Shown in pieces: positions 1 through 11,790 of a stretch of 64,000 bases of DNA; position 1 is the stretch's first letter; each line of letters begins with the position of its first letter. The notes beneath the pieces were generated by a model. It searched no databases. It saw only the letters and a program-made list of their open reading frames with translations, and was not told the origin of the DNA. This stretch comes from Macrosoma leucophasiata (Eukaryota; Arthropoda; Insecta; Lepidoptera; Hedylidae). Location of the stretch: assembly GCA_036365455.1 (NCBI GenBank), contig JAWQUS010000032.1:15508001-15572000 (forward strand), written 5' to 3'. The position numbers and the translations under genes are program-made.

Positions 1-455
1 CAACACAGGTCTGTTTTCGACTACACCAGGATATAGCAGCTCCTGAGTACATACATATGATGCCAGACGTCGAACGTCCTGTTGTCATATCTCCTGCGTG
101 ATCTGAGTCGCTGTAGCATTCTAAAATGCCTGTCTTGTAGCCTTTCTTATAAATGATGCTGGAGTCTAAAGTTCCTTTTACATATATTAGAATACGCTTG
201 ACTTTGACAACATCATCTTTTGTAGGTTTATCCAGAACTCTGGATACCACACTCACAGCGTAAGCTAGGTCTGGTCTACTTCCTACCATTAAGTAAGCCA
301 AGGCTCCCACAGCTTCTCTATAAGGAAAAGAGTTTACCTCTTCAGTACCATTATCAGATTCTTTAGGTCCATCTTTTATTATTGGTGTTGATACGGGCTT
401 ACAGTCCGTCATTCCAAAGCGATCTATGACTTTGGATGCATAGTGCTTTTATGAT
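1..455 (-). pseudogene. copia pol, connection and RNase H region (partial)
   Basis: Minus-strand translation gives a run typical of the copia RNase H region, including YSDSDHAGD and SGAAISW, preceded by a segment with KPVSTP and LAYLMVGSRPDLAYAV. In copia this domain removes the RNA strand of the hybrid during reverse transcription. It is cut by the window edge on one side and by a stop near 455 on the other. The frame is open across the visible part. It belongs to the same element as the following three entries. Confidence 0.8.
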
Positions 456-459
456 AATC

Positions 460-1035
460 TCACGCCATCTTCCGTTTTGTCAATCTCGAGACTGGTAAAA
501 TCCACGTCCTCATCTCTTTGAGAGATTTTATCTCACTATCCATAGCTTTTAGCCATTGTTCTCTTTGAGGACTTGTCACAGCTTCTTTGTACGTAGTTGG
601 ATCTTCTTGACACAAACTTTCATTATATCTGATCAATGGTCTTATCTTGGATCTATCCCTTAACTGAATAGTTCTTTGACCTTCATCTTCAATTTCTCTT
701 AAAGATATTCCACCTATCTGATCTAAATCTTCTGGCATTTCAACTACTTCATTTCCTTCTTCAGTATATTCATACTCCAAGGATGTAGGTAAAACTGATT
801 GATCTTCAGATCTCTGGTCGCAATGTCTAGAAGTCTCTGAAATAGTTTCTATATTAGAAGAGACTGAAACTGAATCTGAATCACCATTTCTTTCAAATAA
901 ATCATTCGATTCAAGAGGCACAACAATAGAATTAGGTTTAACATTTGTACGAAATTCTCTATGATTACTATTATCCTCCCTTGCTTCATGCATTGGATGA
1001 TTTTCTGTTTCAATTGGTACATGAATGTCTATCAC
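460..1035 (-). pseudogene. copia pol, spacer before reverse transcriptase, fused by deletion
   Basis: The translated segment is acidic and low in complexity, as is usual for the copia linker between integrase and reverse transcriptase. It ends with EAVTSPQREQWLKAM, the conserved entry to the polymerase. About 12 residues after this the frame changes and joins sequence that belongs far downstream in pol. Several hundred residues of reverse transcriptase, including the YVDD region, are absent. The simplest reading is an internal deletion with junction near 490. Confidence 0.75.
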
Positions 1036-1185
1036 TTTCTTATGTTCAAGCTATTCTTCTTCTAGACCTACTGATTCAATGACATTTTCTTTAAATGTTA
1101 CGTCTCTAGATCTGATCAGGTTATATTTGCCATTTTGTTTAGACAAGAGTCTGTACCCATCGTCTCCGTCATAACCAATCAATAT

Positions 1186-1497
1186 TCATTTCTGAGCTTT
1201 CCTTGACAACTTTGTTCGCTTCTGCTTGGGTACATGGGCGTAACACTCGGTGCCAATTATCTTCAAATGTTTAATTGATGGTTTTTTATTAAACCAGAGT
1301 TCATGTGGTGATTTCTCTTCTTCAGAAGTTGGAGCAGTTCTGTTAAAAATATAAGATGCTGTCATAATTAGTTCTGCCCAAGATGCAACGGGTAATTGTT
1401 CATGAGCATGCATCATACTACGAGCGGCCTCAACCAAAGTTCTATTTTCTCGCTCACTACACCCATTTTGTTGTGGTGTGTAAGGCATAGTCAACAA
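1186..1497 (-). pseudogene. copia integrase, C-terminal half of the core
   Basis: It carries the very conserved copia integrase motif TPQQNG followed by the catalytic-Glu region (ERENRTLVEAARSMM), then the downstream module that includes ELWFNKKPSIKHL. It is one frame away from the longer gag-protease-integrase frame that overlaps it at 1457-1497, so a single frameshift separates the two halves of integrase. A stop follows near 1186. Inactive as it stands. Confidence 0.8.
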
Positions 1498-3250
1498 TTT
1501 GTTTTATACCTTCTCTATGTAGTATTTGTCTTACTTTTTCATTATCGAATTCACCTCCATTGTCACTGATGATTTCTTTAACAGTGTGTCCATTTATTTT
1601 ACATTCCTTTATCATTTGTTCTAGGTTCATATGAACTTCAGACTTATGTCTTAGGAAGTACACATGTCTGTACTTACTGTAATCATCTTTGAACAAAAGA
1701 AAATATTTATACTCTTTGAAAGAATTAGGAAAAGGACCACAAACATCCGTATGTATTCTTTCTCCGGGATTATTAGCTCTATCTCTTGTTCCGAACTTCC
1801 TTCTGTGCATCTTTCCATATATGCATCCGGTACATAATTCAGAATCTAGATTAACCTTAATGCCGAATTCCTTTTCTATTACTTTCTTTACATGTCTTTT
1901 ATTCTGATGAGCAAACCGTTCATGGTATAGTTGCAGGATATTATTATCTGTCGATGTAATAGTGTACAAATTTGGAGTTATGTTCTTCAGTGTATGAACA
2001 TGTAGTTTATATAAACCTCCATTCTTCACTCTTTTACCTACGAGCATAACTTTTCCATTAACTTTGAGTGAACAGGTTTCTCTATCTGACATAAACATGC
2101 TTTTGTTTAATACGTCTTGTGCAGCCAACACCGAAAATAGATTTCTCTTTATATCAGGAACATACCATACATCAGTCAATCTAATTCTTGATGTCTGACC
2201 ATTGACTTTAGCTTCTATATCAATTGATCCTTTGCCAATTGCCTTAATTACACAACCGTTTGCTATTGTTACTGTAAAATTATCTCTGAAGAATTCGAAA
2301 TTGACAAAAATATCATTTCTGAAAGTAACATGGCTTGTCGCACCGTTGTCCACATACCATGTGTCATAATCTTCAGCAATAGCAGTATTTAAAGCTGGTT
2401 CTGTGTTTATATGCATTAGCACTAGATTTAAGTTGGTACTGTTGTTAGTAATCTTTGGTGGTTTTCCGTCAGAAATCCATTTCTTACATTTCCGTACTCT
2501 ATGCCCAATTTCTCCACAGTAGTTGCACTTACAATTCTCAAGTTTCTTTTGTAGTTGCTTATTCTTTTTAACTTTCGTATTGACATATAAGGCTTCCTCT
2601 TGACTTGTGCTAGTATCTGTTTTATTCGTCAAAGCTCGTTCATGGACGCACAACTGTGTTGTCAGACTTTCTAAGTTTCTATCATTCTTCGACATGAGTA
2701 ACCAACTTGATTTAAAAGTGAAGTAATCTTCTAGTAAACTTTCCAAAATTTTGCATATTATCAAAATTTCTGGTAAATTTTCTGTCATTTGAGAAGATAA
2801 TTCTTTATTTAAATCATGCCATAGATTTTTCATATATGACATATGAGTCGCCATATCATGAATTGGATCTTTCGTGTACTTAAAGAATTGCATACACAAA
2901 TCGCAGGCACGATCATCTGAACAACCATCATATAGTCTCGCTAGTTCATCCCACATCATCTTTGCACTTGAGCACCTCATCACTTTTTCTAGAGTATCCT
3001 CAGTCATATTCGTAGTTATCATAAGCAATGCAATACTATCGACCTTGCTAAAATGTTCTAGTTCTGCATTGTAATCTGCAAGAGCTTTAGCTGAACATTC
3101 TTTGTCGGGAGGGTTTGGCTTTATTAGAGTTCCATTTACAGCCTCTAACGCTCCGGGTGCAGTACGTAACAGCAATTGAATTTTATATTTCCATACCTTG
3201 TAATTATTCCCATCTAGGTTTCCAATCTCCATCTTCATGCCTGACTGCAT
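1457..3250 (-). pseudogene. copia gag, protease and N-terminal integrase
   Basis: 597 codons starting at a Met (3250). Residues about 1-200 are a copia-type Gag (NLDGNNYKVWK near the start). A CCHC zinc knuckle (CNYCGEIGHRVRKC) lies near residues 240-255. The aspartic protease signature DNGATSH is near residue 305. The integrase zinc-binding part follows (H..H and CTGC near residues 445-475). Two catalytic aspartates sit in HTDVCGPF and SDNGGEFD. The frame is lost just before TPQQNG. This is the best preserved part of the element and could still encode Gag. Confidence 0.88.
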
Positions 3251-3675
3251 GATGACTTGTTTGAGGGTCTTACCGTATGTGAACTTTCCGCAAAAAAAAA
3301 ATAATTTTCATTCAATTTTTGCTGCAGTAAGCCTTTATAGAGAACTTTACTTATCGTTCTGAACGCTATGCTACCATGTTGAGGTTCGTGTTTTAATGAA
3401 AAATAATTATTTATTAATTTTCATAGGATCGATTTATTCGTAACTAGGACGTAAAAATTCTAACAAAAATGTATATGACAGTGACATTACATATTTAAAA
3501 AACAATTAAAAATAAATCGACGTCCAAACTCCTGTAACATTTTATTAATTACTTACTACTTGAAGGAAACACGTAAATTCAAAAGATATGAATTGGGATT
3601 ATGAATCATTATACCCGCATGGAACATCGTTGAGTGTTTTTTGTTCGTCTGTTTTCCTTGAAGCTTAATATTACC

Positions 3676-3894
3676 ACACCGCGGACACTCCGCCAAAATT
3701 CCATACAAACGCTTAATTTAGTCTCTATTACACAGACATCAATCAATGACGTGTATTACACGTGCACCTGTGTGCGTAGCACGTAGAAAATACCAACCGT
3801 CGCCCATAATAGGGGAGGAGGTTGGGTGATGCAGGGAAATCGGGCGGGACGTCGAAGTGTCCATTCTGTACGTAGTATTATTACATATTCTCTG
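3676..3894 (+). repeat. Interspersed repeat family R225, copy 1
   Basis: A block of about 220 bp beginning CCGCGGACACTCCGCC and ending ATTACATATTCTCTG. It recurs at 17341-17559, 23670-23888 and 53217-53436 (minus), with a longer variant at 52255-52546 and a fragment at 19375-19428 (minus). It has no coding capacity and its ends are not inverted repeats of each other. It contains short internal palindromes (for example around ACACGTGCACCTGTGTGCG). Family unknown to me; a solo LTR or a non-autonomous element are both possible. Confidence 0.75.
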
Positions 3895-5090
3895 ATATTA
3901 CTTTGTGCAAATCGAGAATAGATCGAATATTCGGTGATCGATTCTTTAAATGTCGATTTAACGTGGTTCGATTTTCGTCACTTTGATTCGTGTCGATTCA
4001 AAAATCGCCATTGCTTAGAAAGAATAGCCATCACTAAAGTTTAGTTGTTTTCTTAATAATTTGATTCACGACATGGCTTCGAGTCTTTTGCAACCAACCT
4101 TCATTAATTTTCATAATCTTATGTCTCTGTGATTGTTTATACAGGGCCTTACTTCTTTCCTTAAATTAAAGTCTCTTTCTTGTCTTTCCAATACTGTAGA
4201 ATTTGAACTTAAACTACCTATTCATCACTTACATATTTTCACGATTTTCTATACAGACTTTTTAGTTTAGCATGTGGCAGCCCTGGCTTAAAACTGCCTT
4301 AAGTGAACTCTTTGTTTTTTTTTAAATTTTATCATACTAAACAAGAAGCTTGAAGGTAGGAGTTTTGGCGGGAACCTTGAAAAAGGCGTATGGTGCTCTT
4401 ATTTTATTTCATTTTCTTGGTGTATTTTTAAGTTATATTGAATAAAGTTGGTGGTATTTTGTTTGATACAGGTTTATTACAGTGCCCATGTATAGTGAAA
4501 TAGAATAACAGTGCGAAAACAATATCTTTCAGGTTGCCTCCAAAACTTCATTGTAAATGTTCTGGTAAAATAGCCATCGCTTTACTCGAATAACTTGATT
4601 GTAACTCACTTAACTGACATATTTTGCTTGATAACTTATATACTTGATACTTACATATTATACTTGATGACTATAATATACTTACTTTTACTGTACCCTG
4701 CTTATATAAATACGAAATATTGTTTTACTTGACACTGGCAATATGCGTAATAGCGATGCCATAATAACCAAAAAAAAAAAAAAAAGCTTGAAGGTAAAAA
4801 TATCCATCTGTATTGCTGTTTGTTTTGACATCAATTTTACCTCAGAACCAAGTATAATAATATACTCTTTGCTCAGAACCTTCTTTTTTTTGCTCGTGCA
4901 TCAGGTTAGGCTACTGGGGCTCCAAATGTGATATGTTATAAAATATATCAATTTTGATATCCGAAAAAAAATAATGAAAACAGATATACCGTGAAAAAAA
5001 TATCGCCGATATATTATATCGATTAAATTCAGAAAAAATGTCGATATTTTTTACCAAGCCTAGTTTTCGGACATTCGGACATTAGTGTAT
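3895..5090. other. AT-rich spacer, no gene seen
   Basis: No convincing coding frame or repeat with defined ends. Poly(A) and poly(T) runs near 4310 and 4771, and an AT-rich stretch at 4925-5060. Confidence 0.6.
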
Positions 5091-5094
5091 ACTC

Positions 5095-5279
5095 TATGAC
5101 ATTCTATGATTCGGACGCCATTTTGTTTTCACTGGTCCTGTTGGTTCGACGCCCTGTGACGTTCTTGTAAAAACTCGGATTATAATTGGATGTGCTTTTT
5201 CTTTTTGTGAACTAATTGTGTCTAAAATGCCTAAAACACATTAAAACGTGTTTTGAAAGGCAACTAAGTATTATTGTAG
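5095..5279 (+). promoter_or_regulatory. Possible untranslated leader exon of the RBM12-like gene
   Basis: This short stretch is less AT-rich than its surroundings. It includes a CGCCATTTTG motif near 5107 and ends exactly in front of a good splice donor (TAG, then GTGAGTTAG, with the intron starting at 5280). It lies 2.6 kb upstream of the first coding exon on the same strand, and that exon has acceptor-like sequence before its ATG. A tiny upstream reading frame (ATG at 5228, six codons with the stop) is present. This is inference from splice-site quality and position only; no TATA box is obvious. Confidence 0.3.
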
Positions 5280-5281
5280 GT

Positions 5282-6168
5282 GAGTTAGTGAAATTTTTTG
5301 ATATCAAAAGTATGGCGTCATTATGCCAGTAGAAAGTCGTTCAATCGTGATCATTTTGATCATCCATAGAATAAATTTGAGTATCGTTTCTTGAAATATG
5401 ACGCTGGCTTGATTTAAGAGTTTCCATTGTGTCACATCACATAGAATTAAGTGCATACCTATTCTGAAAGATAAACTGAACCAGAAACAATTCTGTCGTG
5501 GTACATTTTGATTGGTCCATTACGCATTATTCTTTTTATGGTTGAAGTTGCAATAGAAAGATTAAAACACGAACACGCTACAAATTACTACAAAATATTT
5601 GTATTTATCTCGTTTGAATACAAGTTACATAACGGTTGTTTGCATTTCGTGTAGGTAAGTGCAGTCAGGGTATTCAATTTCAAATTCAGGTAATTCAATC
5701 CAATGATTGAATTTGGATAAGCGGGAATTAACGGATCCAGGGGCAGGGGGGGGGGCAATCCTTCATAGGCCTTCCTAGGCAACGTATTAAATCCGCCCTG
5801 GAGATTTCAATTAACTCTTTGTCTGATAGTAGTAGCAAACTTCTATCCATTTTGTCTGGACCATCCTCTGATCCCTGTTTTACTCGTAGTAGAACTCCAA
5901 GAACAACACGGTGTGGTGATCTACCTAGTTGAAGTATCACCTGTCACTTAATAGGTTGAGTACTGCCTGCGGTTGGGGTTAAAAGTCTTAAGCATGGGAG
6001 GTTTGACAGGACTGGGTTATCTGGGGCTTTACGTTCACTGCCTACCCCATAAGGGACTTGGTGGGAAGCTACATACATACTTAACTCAATTTATTTACTG
6101 CCTGTAAGTGGTAGATAAATTGTAAGTAACATTTTCATAGGTTTTCGCGAGCTTCATACATTGTAGAA
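5282..6168. other. Spacer with short repeat scraps, no gene seen
   Basis: No supported coding region. A run of ten G lies at 5746-5755. The segment 5990-6070 resembles a repeat scrap seen near 33260, 54420 and 63360 (words such as ATCTGG, CACTGCCTAC and AGGGACTT). Confidence 0.45.
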
Positions 6169-6295
6169 ATTAAACTTGCGGATTTTCTCGCGTATACAAC
6201 ACTCCCAAACCACGGTAGCTGGAAAGAGACCGAAACGTCGGGTGTATGAAGAAGTTTGGGAGTGTTGTATACGCGAGAAAATCCGCAAGTTTAAT
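6169..6295. repeat. Perfect 42-bp inverted repeat with 43-nt loop
   Basis: The arms 6169-6210 and 6254-6295 are exact reverse complements. The loop contains GACCGAAACGTCGG, a word often found at the ends of Penelope-like retroelements, where it belongs to a hammerhead ribozyme. The other hammerhead core word (CTGANGA) is absent, so a working ribozyme is not supported. It may be a terminal relic of such an element. Confidence 0.7.
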
Positions 6296-6455
6296 TTTTA
6301 CAAAATTGTAAGTAATTATATTATGTTAACCATTGTTTTGCTAGTAATAAATAGGTAATATTGTTTTGAATTCATAAAAGTTACCCATTTTCTTGGAAAT
6401 TCACATTCCAAATCCGTATATCCATTTGAGTAGCATTTACTTGAGACAGATTAAT

Positions 6456-7086
6456 GGCCTAGTACTCAAACATCACTTAAATCTAACTGGGACGTAAAAG
6501 TCTTCTGTTTTTATAAAACACTAGCTGTGGCCCGCGGCTTCGCCCGCGTTGATATTTTTTCTGAATTTTCTTTGCTATAAACCTCACGGAGCCTGGAACT
6601 TTTCCAACAAATACAAGACCGTGGAAATCGTTTGGTGCGTTCTGGAGTTAGAGCGTCAGGAAGGACCGACTTATTTTTATTATAGAACATGTTCAAACCA
6701 TAGAGATATATTTGAGAGTTGCTTATAATTGAGTGAAGTTTGAGTAATTGGCCATGAGACAATTAGTGTGGTATGACTAAGGTTACACTGCATGTAACAT
6801 ATGGTGTAACCTTAGCCTGAGTTGCACCATGATATTCACATCACATCCTTCTCTAACTTCAGAAAATCTGTTAAAGTTAGAGCAGGATGTAAAATGTTAC
6901 AATAACTTTAACAAATATTGTAGTGCAATGGCTTGTTGTTAGCTTGGCTTATGTCCGAATACTCAAACGTCACTCAATTTTAAGCAACCGTCAAATGTGC
7001 GCTATCTCTGTCGTTTGAACGTGTTTTATAAAGACAGAAGACTTTTAAGTCCCACTTAGATTTGATTGACGTTTGAGTATTTGGCC
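6456..7086. repeat. Long-inverted-repeat element with a nested insertion
   Basis: The ends 6456-6520 and 7021-7086 are imperfect reverse complements over about 65 bp. Shared words are GGCC, ACTCAAAC, AAATCTAA, AAAAGTCTTCTGT and TTATAAAACA. The interior begins with an unrelated Helitron-like piece directly after the left arm, then carries more copies of the ACTCAAAC motif (near 6736 in reverse and 6959). It looks like a foldback or MITE element later disrupted. Confidence 0.65.
6520..6670 (+). mobile_element. Helitron-like (Lep1-type) 5' end fragment
   Basis: Begins CTAGCTGTGGCCCGCGGCTT, matching the common lepidopteran word CTAGCTG followed by a GC-rich hairpin. Related starts occur at 41934 and 47661 and in foldback form at 32640. 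No matching 3' end is found nearby. The assignment to Helitron-like elements rests on this end only. Confidence 0.45.
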
Positions 7087-7277
7087 GTTAGTGTCAAGGT
7101 GGTTCACTTTATTAACCGACTTCGAAAAAAGGAGATTATTAATTCTTCAGAATCTTTTTTAAGAATCTAATAAGTTACAACAGGCCTCTGTGCGGCAGAT
7201 TGCTGACATCTAGTGGCCCGCTTATAAAATAAAGTTGTTGGTGTGCAACTGACACGATTTGTTGTCTTCCTTTAACC

Positions 7278-7454
7278 CAGTGATTCCCAAAGTGGTCCAA
7301 GTGGACCCCCTGGGGTCCATGGGAGATTCGATGTCCACGTAGGTGTGAATAAAAAGTGGAAATATGGGAATGTGATATTAATGTAACAGAGAGTCCACTG
7401 AAACAAGATTAAAATAAAAGGGGCTACAAGAAAAAAATACTTTGGGAACCTCTG
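7278..7454. mobile_element. hAT-type MITE (CAGTGATTCCCAAAG family), copy 1
   Basis: 177 bp with ends CAGTGATTCCCAAAG and TTTGGGAACCTCTG, inverted repeats of the hAT pattern. A second copy lies at 12797-12980. It is non-coding. The flanking 8-mers agree only partly, so the target duplication has decayed or the boundary is imprecise. Confidence 0.7.
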
Positions 7455-7910
7455 CTTTCTATGAATTAACCAATGCTTGTGGCATGTATTAGGGCAAGAC
7501 AGTGTACCGATTCATTTTATTCAATGACAATCGGGCCTAAGAGGATACAAAGTTTATATTGTCTGTTTACTAGGAACTAGGACCTCTTAATAGACAGATT
7601 TACATGTATCTCCAGCATTTTTTTTTAATATGTCTTTCAGTAGGTGTGTTTAAGTTTTAGGGCACTTGACTTTTAAAAAGCCAGCATGGGATTAATCTTT
7701 ATTGCATATACACAGTGATGCCTTAGTTTCCTAATTTCAAACTTATCATAGTTGCTGTGTGAATAAATGTAAACAATTTAAATAAAAACTTTAGTTCGAA
7801 ATAAAAGATGACAATGAAACATCATTCATAGAATGATATAATTACAATACAAAAATGGAAAGGTGGTTTCTTTTTTTTTTTAAAGGTAACCGTCAAACGC
7901 CACTGCAGCC

Positions 7911-8053
7911 ATGAGTGTCATCATTAGATTGCAGAATCTGCCTTGGTCAGCAAATGCCCTCGACATTAGGAATTTCTTTCGGGGCCTCTCGATACCTGAG
8001 GGGGGTGTACACATCGTAGGAGGAGAACTCGGAGATGCTTTCATTGCGTTCAG
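7911..8053 (+). CDS. RBM12: RBM12-like RNA-binding protein, first coding exon
   Basis: 143 bases encoding the first 47 residues and two bases of codon 48. The ATG sits in a good animal context (GCAGCCATGA). The product begins MSVIIRLQNLPWSANALDIR and continues through FFRGLSIPEGGVHIVGGEL, the RNP2 and alpha-1/beta-2 part of the first RRM of RBM12 proteins. It ends AG, then GTAGCT, giving a phase-2 junction that joins in frame to 34337. Upstream, a pyrimidine tract followed by AG at 7884-7885 (or the AG at 7907-7908) looks like an acceptor, so at least one non-coding leader exon probably precedes it. The symbol is by family resemblance; orthology to RBM12 rather than RBM12B was not tested. Confidence 0.9.
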
Positions 8054-9327
8054 GTAGCTATATGTATATCTTCAGTTTATTCACAGTCAAATCTGCATCA
8101 GTATGTGTATTAGCTTACGAGACTAGCTCCTGACGAGCTCACATGGGTCTACCTTTGATGGCTATGGTCATAATTTCTTAATGTTACCAATTTAAAAAGA
8201 CTGGTCTCAATTTTGAGATTATACAGCGTGGTGCCTTCTTTTTTATTTAATTTAATGGAAATGAAAATGCAGTGTTTGTAAATTCTCAAACTAATTCAAT
8301 GAGGGGGGACCTCACCTAACAGTTAATGACTGTTGAGTTTAAATATTAATAACAATACATTATAGTCTTAGAAATATTTTCTTTGTTATTTATGTAGCTA
8401 TAATTTATGTATTGCAAATTACTGCTGGCTGTCAGTCACACAGTCTAAACACAAAGCTTTAATTAGATAAGGTGTGTTGAAACTCTCAAATAAATAGTCT
8501 AAAACGCCTATAGTTTTTCTGCTTTCAAACAAATGATGATTTGAATGAAAAAAAAAATAGACAAACCAGGACAAACTTTTGCAAAAATATTTGCAAATTA
8601 TTTTGCATCTGCTCATTTTCTCTCTTCATGAGGTTTTTAATATCTTAAAATAAATATTTCCTCAATTTATAAGTAATTTAAGATAAGTGTTATGGATAGG
8701 ATGGTTTCAAAGTTAATAGCAGCAAAATTATCTTTGATATTTATTCTGCTATGTGGGCACAATTTCTTATTGTGTGGTATTACAAAAATATTGTGATCCT
8801 AATTGAGTTGATTGCATCAAAAACCGGGTCGTAAGGCGGATTTTATTAAGTGGATCTAAACAGAGTGAGTTGAAAGCTGTGGAAACCTTCATCACATAGT
8901 TAGGGCATAGGTAAACTGCATCACAAGGAGTTAAGCAAACTGTAAACTGTCCGCTATTGGATAAACAGGTTGACGCTATACTAAGGCTGAAAAAAAAATC
9001 GATGGGAACTTCGAAATAAAAGTTTTTCTGGAGGGAAAATATTTTAAATAATTAAGTTTCCAAATATTACTGAAATGAAAGCTCTCTTATAATTTCGAAA
9101 TAAATTTAATAAAAAAATATTGTCGAACTGAAAAAAGAATTAAATATAGAGACAATAAACAGATTGAGTATAATAATATGGTGCCAATGAATGAATGCAT
9201 TAAAAGAATATATATTTTACTACAATATTTTTTTATTCCGAAAAATAGTAGAGACATTTCTTTCAGTAAAGTTTACGCACTTCAATATTTTCAATATTCT
9301 TCCTCCAGGATCATTTATGTGACTTGA

Positions 9328-9365
9328 CCTGTATAAAAACAAAAACATTTTTGTTTTTATACAGG
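9328..9365. repeat. 38-bp near-perfect palindrome
   Basis: Arms of 18 bp (CCTGTATAAAAACAAAAA and its complement) separated by two bases. Any RNA crossing it would form a simple stem. No element boundary was seen around it. Confidence 0.75.
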
Positions 9366-11088
9366 GCAAAGACAAACAAAGCTCACTTTACTACAAAATT
9401 AGTAGACTTTACTTATGCTGTACCTACCTAAACAGAAGCTGGAACCCTGAAATTATTCAAACTCTGAAAACATACTACTCTTTTTTATATTTATGATATT
9501 TTTTAATGATCTTATTATGTCAGGTACGTATTTGTACATTTACAAGTAGGTATTATAATTATGCATTGACCTCCAGAACAAACTCGTAAATTATTCATAT
9601 GAGTAAGCCAAAACACGAACAAAACATTAATTGCCTGCACTACCAATAGCCCATCCATTATAAACTCTAGAATATAGGTAGGTATATAGAAACATCTACT
9701 ATTAGACAAATGAGCACTTACAATGCAGAAGAAATAGGTATACAGTTCTCTGATTTTCTCAATCTTTCATACCTATTTTAAGTTACTGTCACACTTTTTA
9801 CTCTTATTAAAAATTAAAAAAAGTAGGTATGCTAGGTATAATCCTGTATGATCGGTGGCAAGGAGTGCATAGAGTCTACGACAGCTAACTGGTAAGTTTT
9901 TTGACTAAGATTACTGGCAATATTCGACGGCATTAGGATGTGGACGGAACTGATGCGGAACGTGGTTTTATGAAAACAAGGAACTTTAATGCATAATGAT
10001 ATTAGCAATATTTGACGTCCCACAACCGCGGTTTAAGACATATTTTGGAGGGGGATCATCAGTCGCAACCAAACATTTTTGGGGAGTGGGTCATGATTGC
10101 ATCAATATCATTCTTATACTATCTGATGAATTTCAACTTTATGTCTGATTTGGGGAAATGGAAGGACCTGTGTATGGAAGTCATGACCCTTACAAGCATG
10201 ATCGCCGCTGGCGTTCCGAGCCATTTGATAGATTGCATCGATGCGCACGCGCCCCTACTTACCACTTAGGGTTTGTACAGATTGAAGCTTTTTTTTAATT
10301 GAACCCGTGTTGACGGCTCGTCTCAGGACGGCCGTAGTCTACTTCACCGTGCAATCGTCGAGCGCAAATGACTTTCAGCCTAAAGCTGACTGAAGCGACT
10401 TATGCTGCGTAACCGCGGTTACCACGGATGTAGCATGCGCGGGGCGAGACGTTGCTAAACTTCGTTTCAAACGATATTTTTTTCTGTCCCATGGATGTCT
10501 TGCCGCCGTCCCATCCTTGGCTCACCGTTTGACGCAATTTTCAAATAGGTGATTTAAAATATAGTTCCGTTTTATTCCGCATATAACATGTTAGCTATGC
10601 AGCGACTTGGGAGACTACAAAATAAGCACATACAGTAAGTTTGATACTGAGATTTTTTTTTTTTAAATGTTATGAACTAATTTTGTAGATAATATAGTTA
10701 GATAGTAATTCCTTAATGAATGGTCCTTATTGGAGGCACTTACAACGATTTCATGGAGGCGAGGTAGTGGTTCACCCATAGTTTATAAAAGGTTTATTAT
10801 AGATATTACTTAATATATATCATTTCTAAACACGCTATTCAAATGGTAAATATTACTTATTTAATACGCCATCAGTATACATAGGGCTATGCAAAAAACT
10901 GTATTTTTTGCGGTTTAGAAGAATCAGGTCTGAGACTAAATTCGAAGGAACAGTAGAGCGACGCCGTTTATCCAAAATGAATTAAATATATCCTATCCTT
11001 TATTACGACCGCCTAAGATGCCCATTTTATCAAGCAGGTAGTTCTCTGATAGTAGGTACATAAAGCACGTGAGCAAGTCTAGAGCAAG

Positions 11089-11790
11089 TTTCACCGCACT
11101 ACGACTTTACTTTGAGCAAAGTACGCTGAGAACTATCAGTAAAGTATGAGTCTTGACAGTTCTAAGCGTACTTTGCGCCAAGTAAAGTCGTAGACCGGTC
11201 TGTGAATCTCGCCCTTAGAGTCGAACTTTCAATCCATATTTTGTTTCTTGGACGTTAAATTTTACTTAACTTTTCTTGTTCTTTATGTGTGATGTGATTG
11301 AGAGAAGGCAATTAAGAGTTTTGACATGTCTATGAAATAAAACAACCATTTAAAGGTCGGCTCTATGGGTTAGATTCACAGACCACACGACGACTTTACT
11401 TTGAGCAAAGTAGGTACGCTTAGAACTGTCAAAACTCATACTTTGCTGGAAGTTAGAGGCGGCGACCTATTAATAGTTGTTTTATTTCATTGCGGTCTGA
11501 TGGTGAGATTCACAGACCGCACTACGACTTTACTTTGAGCAAAGTATGCTTAGAACTGTCAGAAATGTATGGGATTTGACAGTTCGAAGCGTACTTTGCT
11601 TGAAAGTAAAGTCGTAGTGCGATCTGAGAATCTCGCCCTAAATCTCGCTCTATGGCAAAGTAAAGTCGTAGTGCGGTCTTTGAATTCCGCACTATGACAA
11701 AGTAAAGTCGTAGTGCGGTCTTTGAATTCCGCACTATGACAAAGTAAAGTCGTAGCGCGGTCTGTGAATACCGTCCTTGTATATGAGTTG
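11089..11790. repeat. Cluster of palindromic MITEs (family P130) with 42-bp tandem tail
   Basis: A full palindromic unit lies at about 11089-11215, a partial one at 11369-11452 and a full one at 11502-11640. Each full unit is a near-perfect foldback of about 130 bp. The left half reads GAGATTCACAGACCGCAC and ACTACGACTTTACTTTGAGC, and the right half is its complement. The third unit continues into a tandem repeat of its right arm with a 42-bp period (starts near 11656, 11698 and 11740). Single copies occur at 23937-24071, 40568-40700 and 53442-53565. Apparent reading frames here are only the periodic translation of the repeat. Confidence 0.85.

Larger units (their letters stand above)
1..3258 (-). 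mobile_element. Ty1/copia LTR retrotransposon, broken, runs off left edge
   Basis: Read on the minus strand, the order is gag, zinc knuckle, protease, integrase, spacer, then RNase H, which is the copia order (integrase before reverse transcriptase). The reading frame breaks near 1457-1497 and again between 1035 and 1186. Near 490 the sequence passes directly from the segment that should precede reverse transcriptase into the connection/RNase H region, so the polymerase palm is missing. The element continues past position 1, so its 3' LTR is not visible. I could not define the other LTR to the right of 3258. It is therefore a defective, non-autonomous copy. Confidence 0.9.

Noticed and set aside
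6205..6260. Functional hammerhead ribozyme
   Set aside because: GAAAC and GTC are present but the CUGANGA core word is absent on both strands.
11656..11790. Regularly spaced 42-bp repeats, as in a CRISPR array
   Set aside because: Eukaryotic context; units are contiguous MITE arms with no unique spacers.
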